48,700 nucleotides of DNA from NCBI GenBank assembly GCA_022759035.1, contig JAEMQD010000059.1:1-48700 (forward strand), read 5' to 3'. Positions 27,680-36,734 of this stretch are shown one piece after another. Position numbers and translations under genes: made by a program. Under the pieces are notes generated by a model that was not told the origin of the DNA, searched no databases, and saw only the letters and a list, made by a program, of their open reading frames with translations. Within the stretch, counting starts at the first letter, position 1. The number at the start of each line of letters is the position of its first letter. The stretch is from Thiotrichales bacterium (GTDB taxonomy: Bacteria > Pseudomonadota > Gammaproteobacteria > Thiomicrospirales > Thiomicrospiraceae).

Positions 27680-28735
27680 ATGGATGAGAAACTACAAAAA
27701 GTATTAGCTCGTGCAGGACTAGGGTCACGTCGAGAGATTGAAGCATGGATTAGTGCTGGTTTGGTTAAAGTTAATGGGCAACCTGCAAAGCTTGGCGATC
27801 GTGTAACAGAGCGAGATCAACTACAAGTGAGAGGCAGAAAGCTATCACAAGTTGAATTGGCAAACCCAGCAACGGAAGTTATTTTGTATCATAAACAAGA
27901 AAGCGAATTGGTAACTCGTTCTGATGAGCAGGGACGCGATACCATATTTGTTAATTTGCCTAAGCCTAAAGCAGGACGTTGGATTGCGGTTGGTCGCTTG
28001 GATGTTAACACCACAGGTTTGTTACTGTTAACGAATAATGGTGAGTTGGCTAATCGGTTAATGCATCCTGCACAGGCAATTGAACGTGCGTATTTGGTAC
28101 GTGTTTTTGGTGAAGTATCGCCAGAAATTTTGACCAAGTTGGTTAAAGGTGTGCCGCTTGATGATGGTATGGCAAACTTTGATAAAGTGGAGCCACTAAA
28201 ATCTTTTGAACCGACGGATAGTATTAATCGCTGGTACAAAGTTACTTTGCTTGAAGGGCGTAATAGAGAAGTGCGCCGATTGTGGGAAAGCCAAGGGGTG
28301 CAGGTAAGTCGTTTAAAACGCATTGCTTTTGGTAATATTACCTTGCCGAAAACCCTTCGCCAAGGTAAGTCTCAGGCAGCGAGTTTAGAGCAAGTGAATG
28401 GTCTATTGGCGTTGGTTGGCATGCCCTTGATGGCGGTTGAAGATACGCGTAATACGTCGCGTTTATATTCACGCGAGCAGCATAAAACACAACTGACAGT
28501 ACGTAATATAAATACTGCTACAGACGAATCTAGAAAAAAGACAGGATCACGCCAAGATAATCCACGTGCAGCAGGTAGTACGAGGGGCAAGTTACCTACG
28601 CCACGTGCGCCTTTACCCATGCCACGCACAAGCTTTAGTGTTCGTGATGGTAAGGTTCAGAAACCAAATAGTCGCACATCACAAGTATTAAAGCGTAAAA
28701 CTTGGCGCGATAGTGATGACGACTATATTGAGTGA
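27680..28735 (+). CDS. rluB: 23S rRNA pseudouridine synthase RluB
   Basis: This 351-residue protein has an N-terminal S4 RNA-binding domain (KLQKVLARAGLGSRREIEAW, LVKVNGQPAKLGD) and a RsuA/RluB catalytic domain with the active Asp in GRLDVNTTGLLLLTNNGELA, plus EGRNREVRRLWESQG. E. coli RluB makes pseudouridine 2605 in 23S rRNA. The C-terminal 80 residues are basic, Pro/Arg/Thr-rich and likely disordered, which is usual for RluB. ATG 27680 is used; an overlapping GTG at 27677 is possible. AAGGAAA lies upstream. Confidence 0.88.
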   Translation: MDEKLQKVLARAGLGSRREIEAWISAGLVKVNGQPAKLGDRVTERDQLQVRGRKLSQVELANPATEVILYHKQESELVTRSDEQGRDTIFVNLPKPKAGRWIAVGRLDVNTTGLLLLTNNGELANRLMHPAQAIERAYLVRVFGEVSPEILTKLVKGVPLDDGMANFDKVEPLKSFEPTDSINRWYKVTLLEGRNREVRRLWESQGVQVSRLKRIAFGNITLPKTLRQGKSQAASLEQVNGLLALVGMPLMAVEDTRNTSRLYSREQHKTQLTVRNINTATDESRKKTGSRQDNPRAAGSTRGKLPTPRAPLPMPRTSFSVRDGKVQKPNSRTSQVLKRKTWRDSDDDYIE

Positions 28736-28759
28736 ATTGAATACACCACGTTTTGGTTT

Positions 28760-29038
28760 TTATTGCTTTTTGAATTTATAGTAGGTTTGGTTGAGGTATT
28801 GCACAACCGCATCGACATCTTCTGGAAACCAACCAGTAGCAAGTTGCGTGTTGCAGTTTTCTACCGCTGTGGAAAGCCCGGTTAAGCTTGTTACTTTTCG
28901 GTTAGCACGCTTATAAATATCTGCTTGGTGACAACCGATACAGTTGTTTTGTAGTAAGGTTTTTGCATGATCCGTGTTTGCAAAAACAGGCGTCATGAAA
29001 CCGATTAGGCTGGCGCCAATAAGGAGTTTGTTTAACAT
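28760..29038 (-). CDS. small periplasmic c-type cytochrome
   Basis: This 92-residue protein has a signal peptide (LLIGASLIGFMTPVFA) and one haem-binding motif CIGCH (Cys33, Cys36, His37). No Met follows the mature start in the position expected of a sixth ligand; the ligand might be another residue or absent. A Cys in VENCNTQLATGWFPEDVD is unusual. The pattern of an initial ACLLQNNC-type haem helix and the C-terminal VDAVVQYLNQTYYKF helix resembles small class I cytochromes. It is transcribed away from ycaO and converges on rluB. Confidence 0.8.
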   Translation of the reverse strand: MLNKLLIGASLIGFMTPVFANTDHAKTLLQNNCIGCHQADIYKRANRKVTSLTGLSTAVENCNTQLATGWFPEDVDAVVQYLNQTYYKFKKQ

Positions 29039-29118
29039 GATTGTGGCCTTTTACATTGTTTTTGGAATCGAGTCACTTGCATCATAAAGCAAGGTTGCAT
29101 GATTGGGAAGAGGGTGAG

Positions 29119-30822
29119 ATGTTAGAAAAAACTTATTTGGTCGGAAAAACAGACTACTTAGAATCAAGTATTGACCGCATGACGAAAGTGCTAGCGGCTT
29201 ATGGTTTTGCATTAGACTTTTCTCAATGGTTAAATCCTGCACCTTATATTCACTCTGTCCACGTAAAATCGGCAGACTGCCCCGCGTTATTCGCCAATGG
29301 TAAAGGTATTAGTGCAAAAGCGGCGCAAGCAAGTGCTATGGGTGAGTTTGTGGAACGTTTGGGGACACATTACTTGTTTGCCGATTATTTTTTGGGGCAA
29401 AAACCCTCTGGGTTTTTAATGCATCCGCAAGAAATTAATATTCCCGTTACACACTTTTCTAAAGAAAAGGTACTAACACCAGAATTATGGGCCTTATACG
29501 ATGCGCATGATCAGGTTGATGGCGCACATCTTGTCGCTTTGCAAGATGGCGATGACACCATTACGGCTATTCCTTTATTGTCTGTAGCAGATAATACTCA
29601 GGTGTTTTTCCCTATTAATCTATTAAACTCTTTGTACGCCAGTAATGGGTTAGCAGCAGGAAACAGTTTGCTTGAAGCGAGTATTCAAGGTTTGTCTGAA
29701 GTGTTGGAGCGTTGGGTACGTATTCAAATATTGCGTAATAATTGGTGTTTGCCTAAGATGCCAGAAGAAGTGTGGCGTGCCTTCACGACTGTAGTTGAGG
29801 CTGTAGAAAAACTGGCGTTACAAGGCATTGAGTGTGATATTCGAGATGCTTCGCTTGGCGGTAACTATCCTGTTGTTGCCATTATTTTGCGTGACATTAT
29901 GACTGGCAAAGTATTTGTTTCTTTTGGTGCGCATCCTATTTATGAGGTGGCTTTAGAGCGCACTTTAACAGAGTCATTGCAAGGTAGGCTCCTGAGTTCT
30001 AGAGATGGATTTGATTATCCTTCCGTTGATAAGGACTTTGTCGCAAGTGATGAGAACTTAGAAATGCATTTTATTGATGCAAGTGGTCGCTGGCATTTAT
30101 CTTTTTTTGGCAATCAGCCAAACTTTAGCGCAGTAGCTTGGTCGTTAACAGGTGATGTTGAAGCACAATGGCAGACGTTGCTCGCTTCGGTAAATCAAGC
30201 AGGGTTTCAGGTGTATTGGCAGCATCATCAGCAGTTGGCACTTCATGTAGTGCGTTTGGTTGTGCCTGGTATGTCAGAAATATATCCTATGTCTGACTTG
30301 CTGGATGGCAATGCCAATCGTGGACTGGTTTTGCGGCATCAACTCAATTATCTCGATTGGAATAAAGATCGCAGTTTTGAACAATTGCTGGCGTTGTTAG
30401 ACGAGCAGGCCTATCCTGCACATACGCGTGTAGCAAGCTTAATCGGTTTATTGGCAGACCCTGGGACGCCCTGGTCTTGGTTAACAATCGCTGAATTAAA
30501 ATTGGGTTGTTTTTTATTCTTGGGTGACTTTGAAGCAGCGTTGCAGGCATTGGCAGAGGTATTCGCTATTGGTCGAAATGAGCCTGCATACCATGCTTTG
30601 GAAATGGCTTTGGGTTTGTTGTTAATTGATGAATTAGAGACACAAGCAGAAGCCTTGCTTTCATTGTTTGGTGAAACCTTGTGGCAGCAAATCGTCGAAT
30701 GGATTGATGGCGAAACCTTTTTATGGGACATTGAATTGAGCCACAGTGAGCGCTATTCAGCCCGTCATCAGGCTTTGTTGCGTGCCCATGAGCGCATTAA
30801 TGCAGCTTTGTCTGCTGTATGA
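29119..30822 (+). CDS. ycaO: YcaO-family protein (ATP-dependent cyclodehydratase fold)
   Basis: This is a 567-residue homologue of E. coli YcaO (586 residues). The N-terminus LVGKTDYLESSIDRMTKVL aligns with the E. coli start, and NPAPYIHSVHVKSADCPALF, GKGISAKAAQASAMGEFVER (ATP-binding region) and QGLSEVLERWVR are family features. E. coli YcaO works with RimO in beta-methylthiolation of ribosomal protein S12. A C-terminal helical, TPR-like region (LNYLDWNKDRSFEQLL, AALQALAEVFAIG) is present as in YcaO itself. The extension back to 29041 does not match the family and ATG 29119 has AGGGTGAG in front, so that start is used. No natural-product neighbours are seen. Confidence 0.9.
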   Translation: MLEKTYLVGKTDYLESSIDRMTKVLAAYGFALDFSQWLNPAPYIHSVHVKSADCPALFANGKGISAKAAQASAMGEFVERLGTHYLFADYFLGQKPSGFLMHPQEINIPVTHFSKEKVLTPELWALYDAHDQVDGAHLVALQDGDDTITAIPLLSVADNTQVFFPINLLNSLYASNGLAAGNSLLEASIQGLSEVLERWVRIQILRNNWCLPKMPEEVWRAFTTVVEAVEKLALQGIECDIRDASLGGNYPVVAIILRDIMTGKVFVSFGAHPIYEVALERTLTESLQGRLLSSRDGFDYPSVDKDFVASDENLEMHFIDASGRWHLSFFGNQPNFSAVAWSLTGDVEAQWQTLLASVNQAGFQVYWQHHQQLALHVVRLVVPGMSEIYPMSDLLDGNANRGLVLRHQLNYLDWNKDRSFEQLLALLDEQAYPAHTRVASLIGLLADPGTPWSWLTIAELKLGCFLFLGDFEAALQALAEVFAIGRNEPAYHALEMALGLLLIDELETQAEALLSLFGETLWQQIVEWIDGETFLWDIELSHSERYSARHQALLRAHERINAALSAV

Positions 30823-30855
30823 TCTACTCGGGACGACGGTATTTTGGTAATTTTC

Positions 30856-30864
30856 TGTTAAAAT
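30856..30864 (+). promoter_or_regulatory. extended -10 promoter element for accA
   Basis: TGTTAAAAT provides a TGn extension and a TAAAAT -10 hexamer about 28 bp upstream of the accA start. No convincing -35 is present, as is allowed for extended -10 promoters. Confidence 0.4.
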
Positions 30865-30892
30865 AGCACAAAAATAGCACTAGGCGAGAAGC

Positions 30893-31852
30893 ATGAACTT
30901 AAACTTTTTGGATTTTGAGCAACCAATTGCAGAGTTAGAAGCAAAAATTGAGCAATTACGTCACAGTGTTAGTGACAATGGGTTGGATCTTAATGAAGAA
31001 ATTCATCAATTGCGTGATAAAAGCCGTCAATTAACGCAACAAGTTTTTAGTAAATTAACGGATTGGCAAGTTGTTCAGTTATCACGCCATCCACAACGTC
31101 CTTATACTTTAGACTACGTTAATCATGTTTGTGATGAGTTTCATGAGTTGCATGGTGATCGTGCGTTCGCTGATGACGAGGCGATTGTTGGTGGTTTAGC
31201 ACGCATTGATGGTATGCCAGTTATGGTTATTGGCCATGAAAAAGGTCGAGATACGAACGAAAAGATTCGTAGGAACTTCGGTATGCCTAAGCCTGAAGGT
31301 TATCGTAAAGCATTACGATTGATGAAAATGGCTGAGCGCTTTAAATTGCCAGTTTTAACTTTTATTGATACGCCTGGTGCTTATCCAGGTATTAATGCTG
31401 AAGAGCGTGGTCAGAGTGAAGCGATTGCCCGTAACCTAATCGAAATGGCAGAACTTAGTGTGCCTGTTATTGTGACCGTTATTGGCGAAGGTGGTTCTGG
31501 TGGTGCATTGGCTATTGGTGTGGGCGATGTAACGATGATGATGCAGTATAGCGTTTATTCGGTTATTTCCCCTGAGGGTTGTGCGTCTATTTTATGGAAA
31601 AGTGCCGACAAAGCCTCTGAAGCAGCAAAAGCACTAGGGATGACAGCACAAAGATTGCTAGAACTTGGTTTGATCGATGAGATTGTTGGCGAACCACTAG
31701 GGGGCGCACACCGTTCACATGCTCAAGCTGCCGAAAACTTGAAGCAAAAGTTGGTATCGCATTTGAAGAGCCTACAAAAAATTCCAACAGATGAGTTGTT
31801 AAAGCGTCGTTATGATCGTTATATGCGTTATGGTCATTTCTCTGTAGCCTAA
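30893..31852 (+). CDS. accA: acetyl-CoA carboxylase carboxyltransferase subunit alpha
   Basis: This 319-residue subunit of acetyl-CoA carboxyltransferase works with AccD to transfer CO2 from biotin to acetyl-CoA, the first step of fatty-acid synthesis. It begins [20 protein letters not shown] like E. coli AccA and contains [40 protein letters not shown] and [15 protein letters not shown], the carboxyltransferase core. The length equals that of E. coli AccA. tilS follows by 18 bp, the same pair order as in E. coli. Confidence 0.97.
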   Translation: MNLNFLDFEQPIAELEAKIEQLRHSVSDNGLDLNEEIHQLRDKSRQLTQQVFSKLTDWQVVQLSRHPQRPYTLDYVNHVCDEFHELHGDRAFADDEAIVGGLARIDGMPVMVIGHEKGRDTNEKIRRNFGMPKPEGYRKALRLMKMAERFKLPVLTFIDTPGAYPGINAEERGQSEAIARNLIEMAELSVPVIVTVIGEGGSGGALAIGVGDVTMMMQYSVYSVISPEGCASILWKSADKASEAAKALGMTAQRLLELGLIDEIVGEPLGGAHRSHAQAAENLKQKLVSHLKSLQKIPTDELLKRRYDRYMRYGHFSVA

Positions 31853-31870
31853 TCGCTGAATAGTCATTGT

Positions 31871-33184
31871 ATGACAACACCTAATATAGCGTCAGCCTGC
31901 CCAATTGAGCAGGCTGTTTCTTTTCTATTAGCCGAGTATCCTAGCCAACTATTCGTTGTTGGCTATAGTGGTGGTATGGACTCAACCGTGCTATTACACG
32001 CTTTGCGAAAGCGTACCGATCGTTTGCTTGCTGTTCATGTGCATCATGGCTTACAAAAAGCAGCAGATGCTTGGGTTGAGCATTGTTTTGCTCAAGCTAA
32101 AAAAATGGTCATTCCTTTTATTGCAGAACGTGTTAGCTTGTCGAATCAAACAAGACGAGGCGTAGAAGATAAAGCGCGCGAAGCGCGTTATAGCGCGTTG
32201 TGGCAACATGTAAAAGATGATGCGATATTATTAACCGCACATCACCAGCGAGATCAGGCAGAAACCCTGTTAATGCGCTTAATTCGCGGAGCAGGTGTTA
32301 AGGGGCTGGGCGCGATGAAATTTTCCCAAGTCTCTTCCCAAGGGTGTCATGTTCGCCCTTTTTTATCCATTGCTTATGCAGATATTCAGGCTTACGCATT
32401 ACGAGAGGGGCTTGAATGGGTGGAGGATCCGACAAATCATACCCTCGTCGCATTAAGAAACCGCGTACGAAATGAATTGTTGCCCTTGCTGGCTAGTTGG
32501 CAGCCAGCGATTGCGAGAACCTTGGCGCAAACAGCTTTGCACGCGCAAGAAGCACAGCAATTATTGATGATACTTGGAAAAGAAGATTGGTGTCGTTTAG
32601 CAAAAGGAAACATGTCTTGGGATATTTTGGCTTGGCGCGCATTGCCGTGGATTAGAGCAAAAAATGCCTTGATGTACTATTTGGCAGAGCAAGCACAGTT
32701 AGAGTTGAATTTGGTTCAATGGTTGGAAATTGAAAAGCAGTTTTATCGTAATCATGCATTGGATGTTCACCCTAAGTTATGTTTACAGCAATGGTGTTTG
32801 TTAGTAAGTGGGCAGCGTGGCTATTTGTTGTCAGAAGCAGCGATGGCTATACCACAGCCTGTTGTTTGGTCTTTGAATAAACAACATAATGAAATTGTAT
32901 GGGGACTCGCAGGGTTATGTTGTGACACGCCTGATGGGATAGATAAGCAATTGCGTATTGTTTGTCGTCAAGGTGGAGAAACGATTAAAGTGAATGGCGA
33001 GACAAAAACATTAAAGAAATGGTTACAAGAACAAGATGGTGTGCCTGCTTGGCAGAAAGCGCGCTGGCCAGTTTTTTATGACAACGAAGATAATACACTA
33101 CTCGGTTGGGCTGGTATGCCGCCACATTGGTGGCCATTATCTTATAAAACGCCACTAGCAATTTGCATTGAATGGTATTGCTAG
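31871..33184 (+). CDS. tilS: tRNA(Ile)-lysidine synthase TilS
   Basis: This 437-residue enzyme changes the wobble cytidine of tRNA-Ile(CAU) to lysidine, using ATP and lysine. The PP-loop is SGGMDS (33-38) in VVGYSGGMDSTVLLHAL. LLTAHHQRDQAETLLMRLIRGAG and LEWVEDPTNHTLVALRNRVRNELLP are characteristic. The C-terminal TilS domain has RIVCRQGGETIKVNGETKTLKK and ends with a short Trp-rich motif. It is preceded by accA and ends 25 bp before the convergent LysR gene. Confidence 0.95.
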   Translation: MTTPNIASACPIEQAVSFLLAEYPSQLFVVGYSGGMDSTVLLHALRKRTDRLLAVHVHHGLQKAADAWVEHCFAQAKKMVIPFIAERVSLSNQTRRGVEDKAREARYSALWQHVKDDAILLTAHHQRDQAETLLMRLIRGAGVKGLGAMKFSQVSSQGCHVRPFLSIAYADIQAYALREGLEWVEDPTNHTLVALRNRVRNELLPLLASWQPAIARTLAQTALHAQEAQQLLMILGKEDWCRLAKGNMSWDILAWRALPWIRAKNALMYYLAEQAQLELNLVQWLEIEKQFYRNHALDVHPKLCLQQWCLLVSGQRGYLLSEAAMAIPQPVVWSLNKQHNEIVWGLAGLCCDTPDGIDKQLRIVCRQGGETIKVNGETKTLKKWLQEQDGVPAWQKARWPVFYDNEDNTLLGWAGMPPHWWPLSYKTPLAICIEWYC

Positions 33185-33209
33185 TGTTGAACGATTACTA
33201 GGGTAGGTG

Positions 33210-34163
33210 TTAATAAATGGTTAGCAAGTTTTCTGCTTCATTAGGAATAATAAACCCTTCAGCGCGTGCTTGTTCTTTACAGTATTCTTCTGCAAACTCT
33301 AGAAGCTGCCCTACGGCGCGGTGACGGAATTTATGACGTTGTCGGACGTGTGAAAAAGGGCGCATTAACGGTGGATTAAGTGGAATAGAAACTAGGGTAT
33401 TGAGCTTGATTTCTTTGCTAAGCGTTGTTCTTGAGGTAATTGCAACACCCACCTCCGCTTCTACCGCCATTTTAATCGATTCAGGGCTACCCAGCTCCAT
33501 GACAATATTGAAGTCGATAAAGTTCATACCCGCATTACGCATATACTCATCGATAACAGCACGAGAACCAGAGCCTTCTTCACGTAGAATAAAGGGATAC
33601 TGCGTTAATTGTTCAGGGCGAATAGATTCAAAAGCGGCTAATGGGTGATTTGGTGGCACAATAACAACCATTTCATCTAAACGACAAGTGCGGACTTCTA
33701 AGTTTTTGTTGTAAACAGGTGCTTCAACAATGCCTAGATCAAGCATATTGTTTTCGACCATAGACACAATCGCATCGGTATTGGCGACTTGTAATCTTAG
33801 AGAAACATCTGGAAATTGTTTTTTGAATCCACCAAGTAGTTTAGGTAGCATATACTCGGCAATGGTTGTGCTTGCACCAATGACAAGAGCACCAGTGACA
33901 TCGCCAGTTAAATCTTTAACGTCATTTGCCATTTTGGCATAGGATTCAAGAATTTGCTCTGCGTAATCATAAACAACACGCCCAGCTTCTGTCAGAGTGA
34001 TTTTATTGTGTGTACGATCAAATAAGCGGGTATTAAAGGCGTCTTCTAGCTGCTTAATTTGGAAGGTTACGGCTGGTTGTGTCATATGCAGAATTTCTGC
34101 AGCTTTGGTAAAGCTCATGACTCGGGCGACGGTATGAAACACTTGCAGTCTACGATCTGCCAT
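33210..34163 (-). CDS. LysR-family transcriptional regulator (CysL/CbbR-like)
   Basis: This 317-residue regulator has an N-terminal helix-turn-helix (residues about 4-63, FHTVARVMSFTKAAEILHMTQPAVTFQIKQLE) and a periplasmic-binding-like effector domain (GALVIGASTTIAEYMLPKLL; LREEGSGSRAVIDEYM). The sequence looks like the CysL/CbbR branch, which includes regulators of sulfur or carbon fixation genes. No divergent target lies next to it; gcvH upstream is on the same strand, so the target is unclear. The C-terminal tail (QARAEGFIIPNEAENLLTIY) is longer than average. Confidence 0.88.
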   Translation of the reverse strand: MADRRLQVFHTVARVMSFTKAAEILHMTQPAVTFQIKQLEDAFNTRLFDRTHNKITLTEAGRVVYDYAEQILESYAKMANDVKDLTGDVTGALVIGASTTIAEYMLPKLLGGFKKQFPDVSLRLQVANTDAIVSMVENNMLDLGIVEAPVYNKNLEVRTCRLDEMVVIVPPNHPLAAFESIRPEQLTQYPFILREEGSGSRAVIDEYMRNAGMNFIDFNIVMELGSPESIKMAVEAEVGVAITSRTTLSKEIKLNTLVSIPLNPPLMRPFSHVRQRHKFRHRAVGQLLEFAEEYCKEQARAEGFIIPNEAENLLTIY

Positions 34164-34276
34164 TCAGTAAATCCTTTCGTTCCACACAACACAATGTTGC
34201 GTATTTTTCTTTGATTTGTAATTAAAAATACTTTGCCTGTAATATAAAAAACTTGGGCAGCAATGTAAAGCTTTTA

Positions 34277-34657
34277 TTACAAATTCGCTGTATATTGTTC
34301 GCCAGTCATGAGTTGTGTTAATGCACTTTCGTCGTGTGATTGAATACGAAATAACCAGCCTGTTTTATAGGGATCATCATTAATTTGTTCTGGGTTGGCA
34401 GCTAAGTCAGGATTGATGGCGATGATTGTGCCAGAAATAGGGGCATGTACATCGGATGCCGCTTTTACTGATTCAAGTACGCAGCAAGCTTCCCCTGTAC
34501 TAACTTGTTGGCCAATGTTGGGTAAAGTAGCATGAACGACATCGCCTAAGGCTTGTTGTGCATAATCACTAATACCAACGGTATAGGTTGCTGTTGCTGC
34601 ATCAGCAATTATCCATTCATGTGTTGCTGCATACTTGCGATCATTCGGATGGTTCAT
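34277..34657 (-). CDS. gcvH: glycine cleavage system H protein
   Basis: This 126-residue lipoyl carrier shuttles the methylamine group between the P, T and L proteins of the glycine cleavage system. The lipoylated lysine is K65 in CVLESVKAASDVHAP. HEWIIADAATATYTVGISDYAQQALGDVV is the usual start. The length is typical (E. coli 129). It overlaps the channel gene by 17 bp and has GAGG upstream. gcvT and gcvP, which flank it in E. coli, are not next to it. In E. coli the order is ubiI, gcvT, gcvH, gcvP, so this gene keeps part of that order. Confidence 0.95.
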   Translation of the reverse strand: MNHPNDRKYAATHEWIIADAATATYTVGISDYAQQALGDVVHATLPNIGQQVSTGEACCVLESVKAASDVHAPISGTIIAINPDLAANPEQINDDPYKTGWLFRIQSHDESALTQLMTGEQYTANL

Positions 34658-35534
34658 TTTGTTTATCCTCGTTTTTATTTGGTTCGTGCGCGATATAGTG
34701 TGTTAATAAGTTTTCTAAGGTCGCTATGCGTGTTTGTAGTTGTAATAGGGCTTGTTCAATATGTGCATCATCTTTTGTTTGAATAGCCAGTAAGGTTTTT
34801 TGATTTTCACGAACGACATTTAGAATGTCTCGTTCACGCATGAGCTCATCTTCGCCCACCAAGTAAGCAGCTAACTGTGCGGTAAGTAATGAGAAAAATA
34901 CTGCACCCAAGATAATGATTAAGGCGCCAAATGCTCGTCCTTCGGTGCTTTTTGGCACTACATCGCCATAACCTACCGTTGCCATAGTGGAAAGTGCCCA
35001 CCACCAGCCATCCTCTACACTAGCAATGCTTGGATCTATTGAGTGTATAAGGATGCCACCTAGCAACACAATAGAAAAAAAACCGAGCATAATGGCACCC
35101 AGTTGACTTACCTTAAATAGACGTTGCAACACGTGCTGCATTTCTGATAGATAGCGGGCAAAGAGCATAAATTGCACGATGCGCAACACAATGGCATATG
35201 GAATGATACTTAAAACTAATGGAAAGGTAAGAATAACAATGGGAATATTGAGCCAATTACTTTTTAGGTAGCGCCAGCGATCACGAACAAAAATCATCAT
35301 CAGGGTGATTTCGAACATTAAAACAAGCCAGATTAACCAGCTGGCAAATGCAACCCAATCTTTAACAACGTGCGCGGACTGGTTTTCGTGTAGAAACCAG
35401 AGAATTGGGATAAGCAAAATAAAGCCAGCAACAGCGACATTGAAAATTTGGCCAAGTTTGATGGCTATTGGGCTTTCATCAGTGGCGAGTCCAGCTAGCC
35501 CAATTTTATGAAAAATTTTTGGTTTTTTATGCAT
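34641..35534 (-). CDS. potassium-channel-like membrane protein
   Basis: This 297-residue protein has six predicted membrane segments: four N-terminal helices with Arg spaced in a voltage-sensor-like region (IFVRDRWRYLKSNW; VLRIVQFMLFARYL), then a pore domain with helix, selectivity filter TVGYGDV (near 187) and a final helix. It resembles bacterial voltage-gated-type K+ channels. A C-terminal cytoplasmic coiled coil (ALLQLQTRIATLENLLTHYI) probably drives tetramer assembly. Its start overlaps the ubiI-like stop by 8 bp and its end overlaps gcvH by 17 bp, which points to co-translation in this operon. Confidence 0.88.
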   Translation of the reverse strand: MHKKPKIFHKIGLAGLATDESPIAIKLGQIFNVAVAGFILLIPILWFLHENQSAHVVKDWVAFASWLIWLVLMFEITLMMIFVRDRWRYLKSNWLNIPIVILTFPLVLSIIPYAIVLRIVQFMLFARYLSEMQHVLQRLFKVSQLGAIMLGFFSIVLLGGILIHSIDPSIASVEDGWWWALSTMATVGYGDVVPKSTEGRAFGALIIILGAVFFSLLTAQLAAYLVGEDELMRERDILNVVRENQKTLLAIQTKDDAHIEQALLQLQTRIATLENLLTHYIAHEPNKNEDKQNEPSE

Positions 35535-36732
35535 TGTTTTTTAGACTCCCTGTCAGTCTGCCATAGCGTCCCACAGCGGCCAAGAGTGTCTTGAAAGGGG
35601 TTATGTGCAACAATGGTGATGTTAATTTTCTTAATTGCATTGGCAATGGTTTGTCTGAGAATAGCCAGTTTAAGCCTTCCATGCCCCGTTGAACCAGCGT
35701 GGCGTCGTGGTGACGTGCTTGCTCGAATTTGATTAGGACGCGCGCATCATAGAGAGGTTGATGGTGTGCTAATGCATGCCTGAAAATACTTTCTAAGGCA
35801 ATGATATCCAGCATGCCTAAGTTGACGCCTTGACCTGCTTGTGGATGTACTGTATGGGCAGCGTCACCTATGAGTAAGCTATTTTCTTGTATATAGTGTT
35901 TTGTTTGACGTCGCACCAGCGGGAAGGCGGCGAGTGGTTCCATTGCTGTGAGTGTGCCGAGCATATGTGCTGAAGCTTCAGTCATTGCCTGATTTCTTGC
36001 TGTTGGTGCTGCGTTTAACCATTGTTGCGCTGCTTCTTTTGGTAAGTACCACGCAATTGAGCAACATTTTTCGGCGAGCGGCAACAGCGCAAAAGGACCT
36101 TCTGGTCGGTAGTGTTGCCAGCAGGTATGTTGATGATCTTTTTCAGTTGTAACCGTGCCAACAATGCAATGCTGGTGGTAGTCATTTTGGTCCTGTTCAA
36201 GCTCAAGCCAAGCACGCACTTGGCTTTGCGCGCCATCTGCACCAATAAGTAAACTGGTTGTTAATTGTGCACCATTGTGTAAGTTGACACACCAATTGCC
36301 TTGATCGTTACGGAAGATGCTTTGTGGTGTTGTTTGGCTGATGGTACAACGCGTCTGTTTTCTGAGTTGATCGAATACTGCTGCGGTAATGACATCATTT
36401 TCGATCAAATATCCTAAGACTGGCTCATGTAGATCATGTGCGTTTAATTGCGTTTGCAAGCCTGTCCAATCCTGAATGTGCATGGCATGAAATGGACACA
36501 ATCTTCTTTGCAAAATGCCATCCCATACACCAAGCGATTTTAGCAGGCTTTCCGTGCTATGCTGAATGGCGCTCACTCTTAGGTCGTATGGGCGCGTATT
36601 ATCGCGCTTATCATCAATTAGGTCGGCTTCAATGAGGTGTACATCTAATCCTAGTTGACAGAGCATGAGTGCACAAGTTGCACCTATCATGCCGCCACCG
36701 ATAATAACAATGGGTTCTTTAGTCTGTATCAT
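35527..36732 (-). CDS. ubiI: FAD-dependent ubiquinone hydroxylase (UbiI/VisC-like)
   Basis: This 401-residue flavoprotein monooxygenase belongs to the UbiH/UbiI/UbiF family of ubiquinone ring hydroxylases. It has the N-terminal dinucleotide fold IVIIGGGMIGATCALMLCQL, GADGAQSQVRAWL in the middle and the FAD-ribityl motif GDAAHTVHPQAGQGVNLGML. It follows ubiH, as ubiI does in E. coli, and is named on that basis; UbiF remains possible from sequence. ATG 36732 is 2 bp after the ubiH stop. An upstream in-frame start at 36783 lies inside ubiH and adds residues before the FAD motif, so I rejected it. The next gene (channel) overlaps its stop by 8 bp. Confidence 0.85.
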   Translation of the reverse strand: MIQTKEPIVIIGGGMIGATCALMLCQLGLDVHLIEADLIDDKRDNTRPYDLRVSAIQHSTESLLKSLGVWDGILQRRLCPFHAMHIQDWTGLQTQLNAHDLHEPVLGYLIENDVITAAVFDQLRKQTRCTISQTTPQSIFRNDQGNWCVNLHNGAQLTTSLLIGADGAQSQVRAWLELEQDQNDYHQHCIVGTVTTEKDHQHTCWQHYRPEGPFALLPLAEKCCSIAWYLPKEAAQQWLNAAPTARNQAMTEASAHMLGTLTAMEPLAAFPLVRRQTKHYIQENSLLIGDAAHTVHPQAGQGVNLGMLDIIALESIFRHALAHHQPLYDARVLIKFEQARHHDATLVQRGMEGLNWLFSDKPLPMQLRKLTSPLLHITPFKTLLAAVGRYGRLTGSLKNNA

Positions 36733-36734
36733 GA

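Noticed and set aside
29041-30822. YcaO as part of a RiPP (thiazole/oxazole) biosynthesis cluster
   Set aside because: The protein matches E. coli-type YcaO through its full length, including the C-terminal helical region, and the neighbours are housekeeping genes with no precursor peptide or dehydrogenase.
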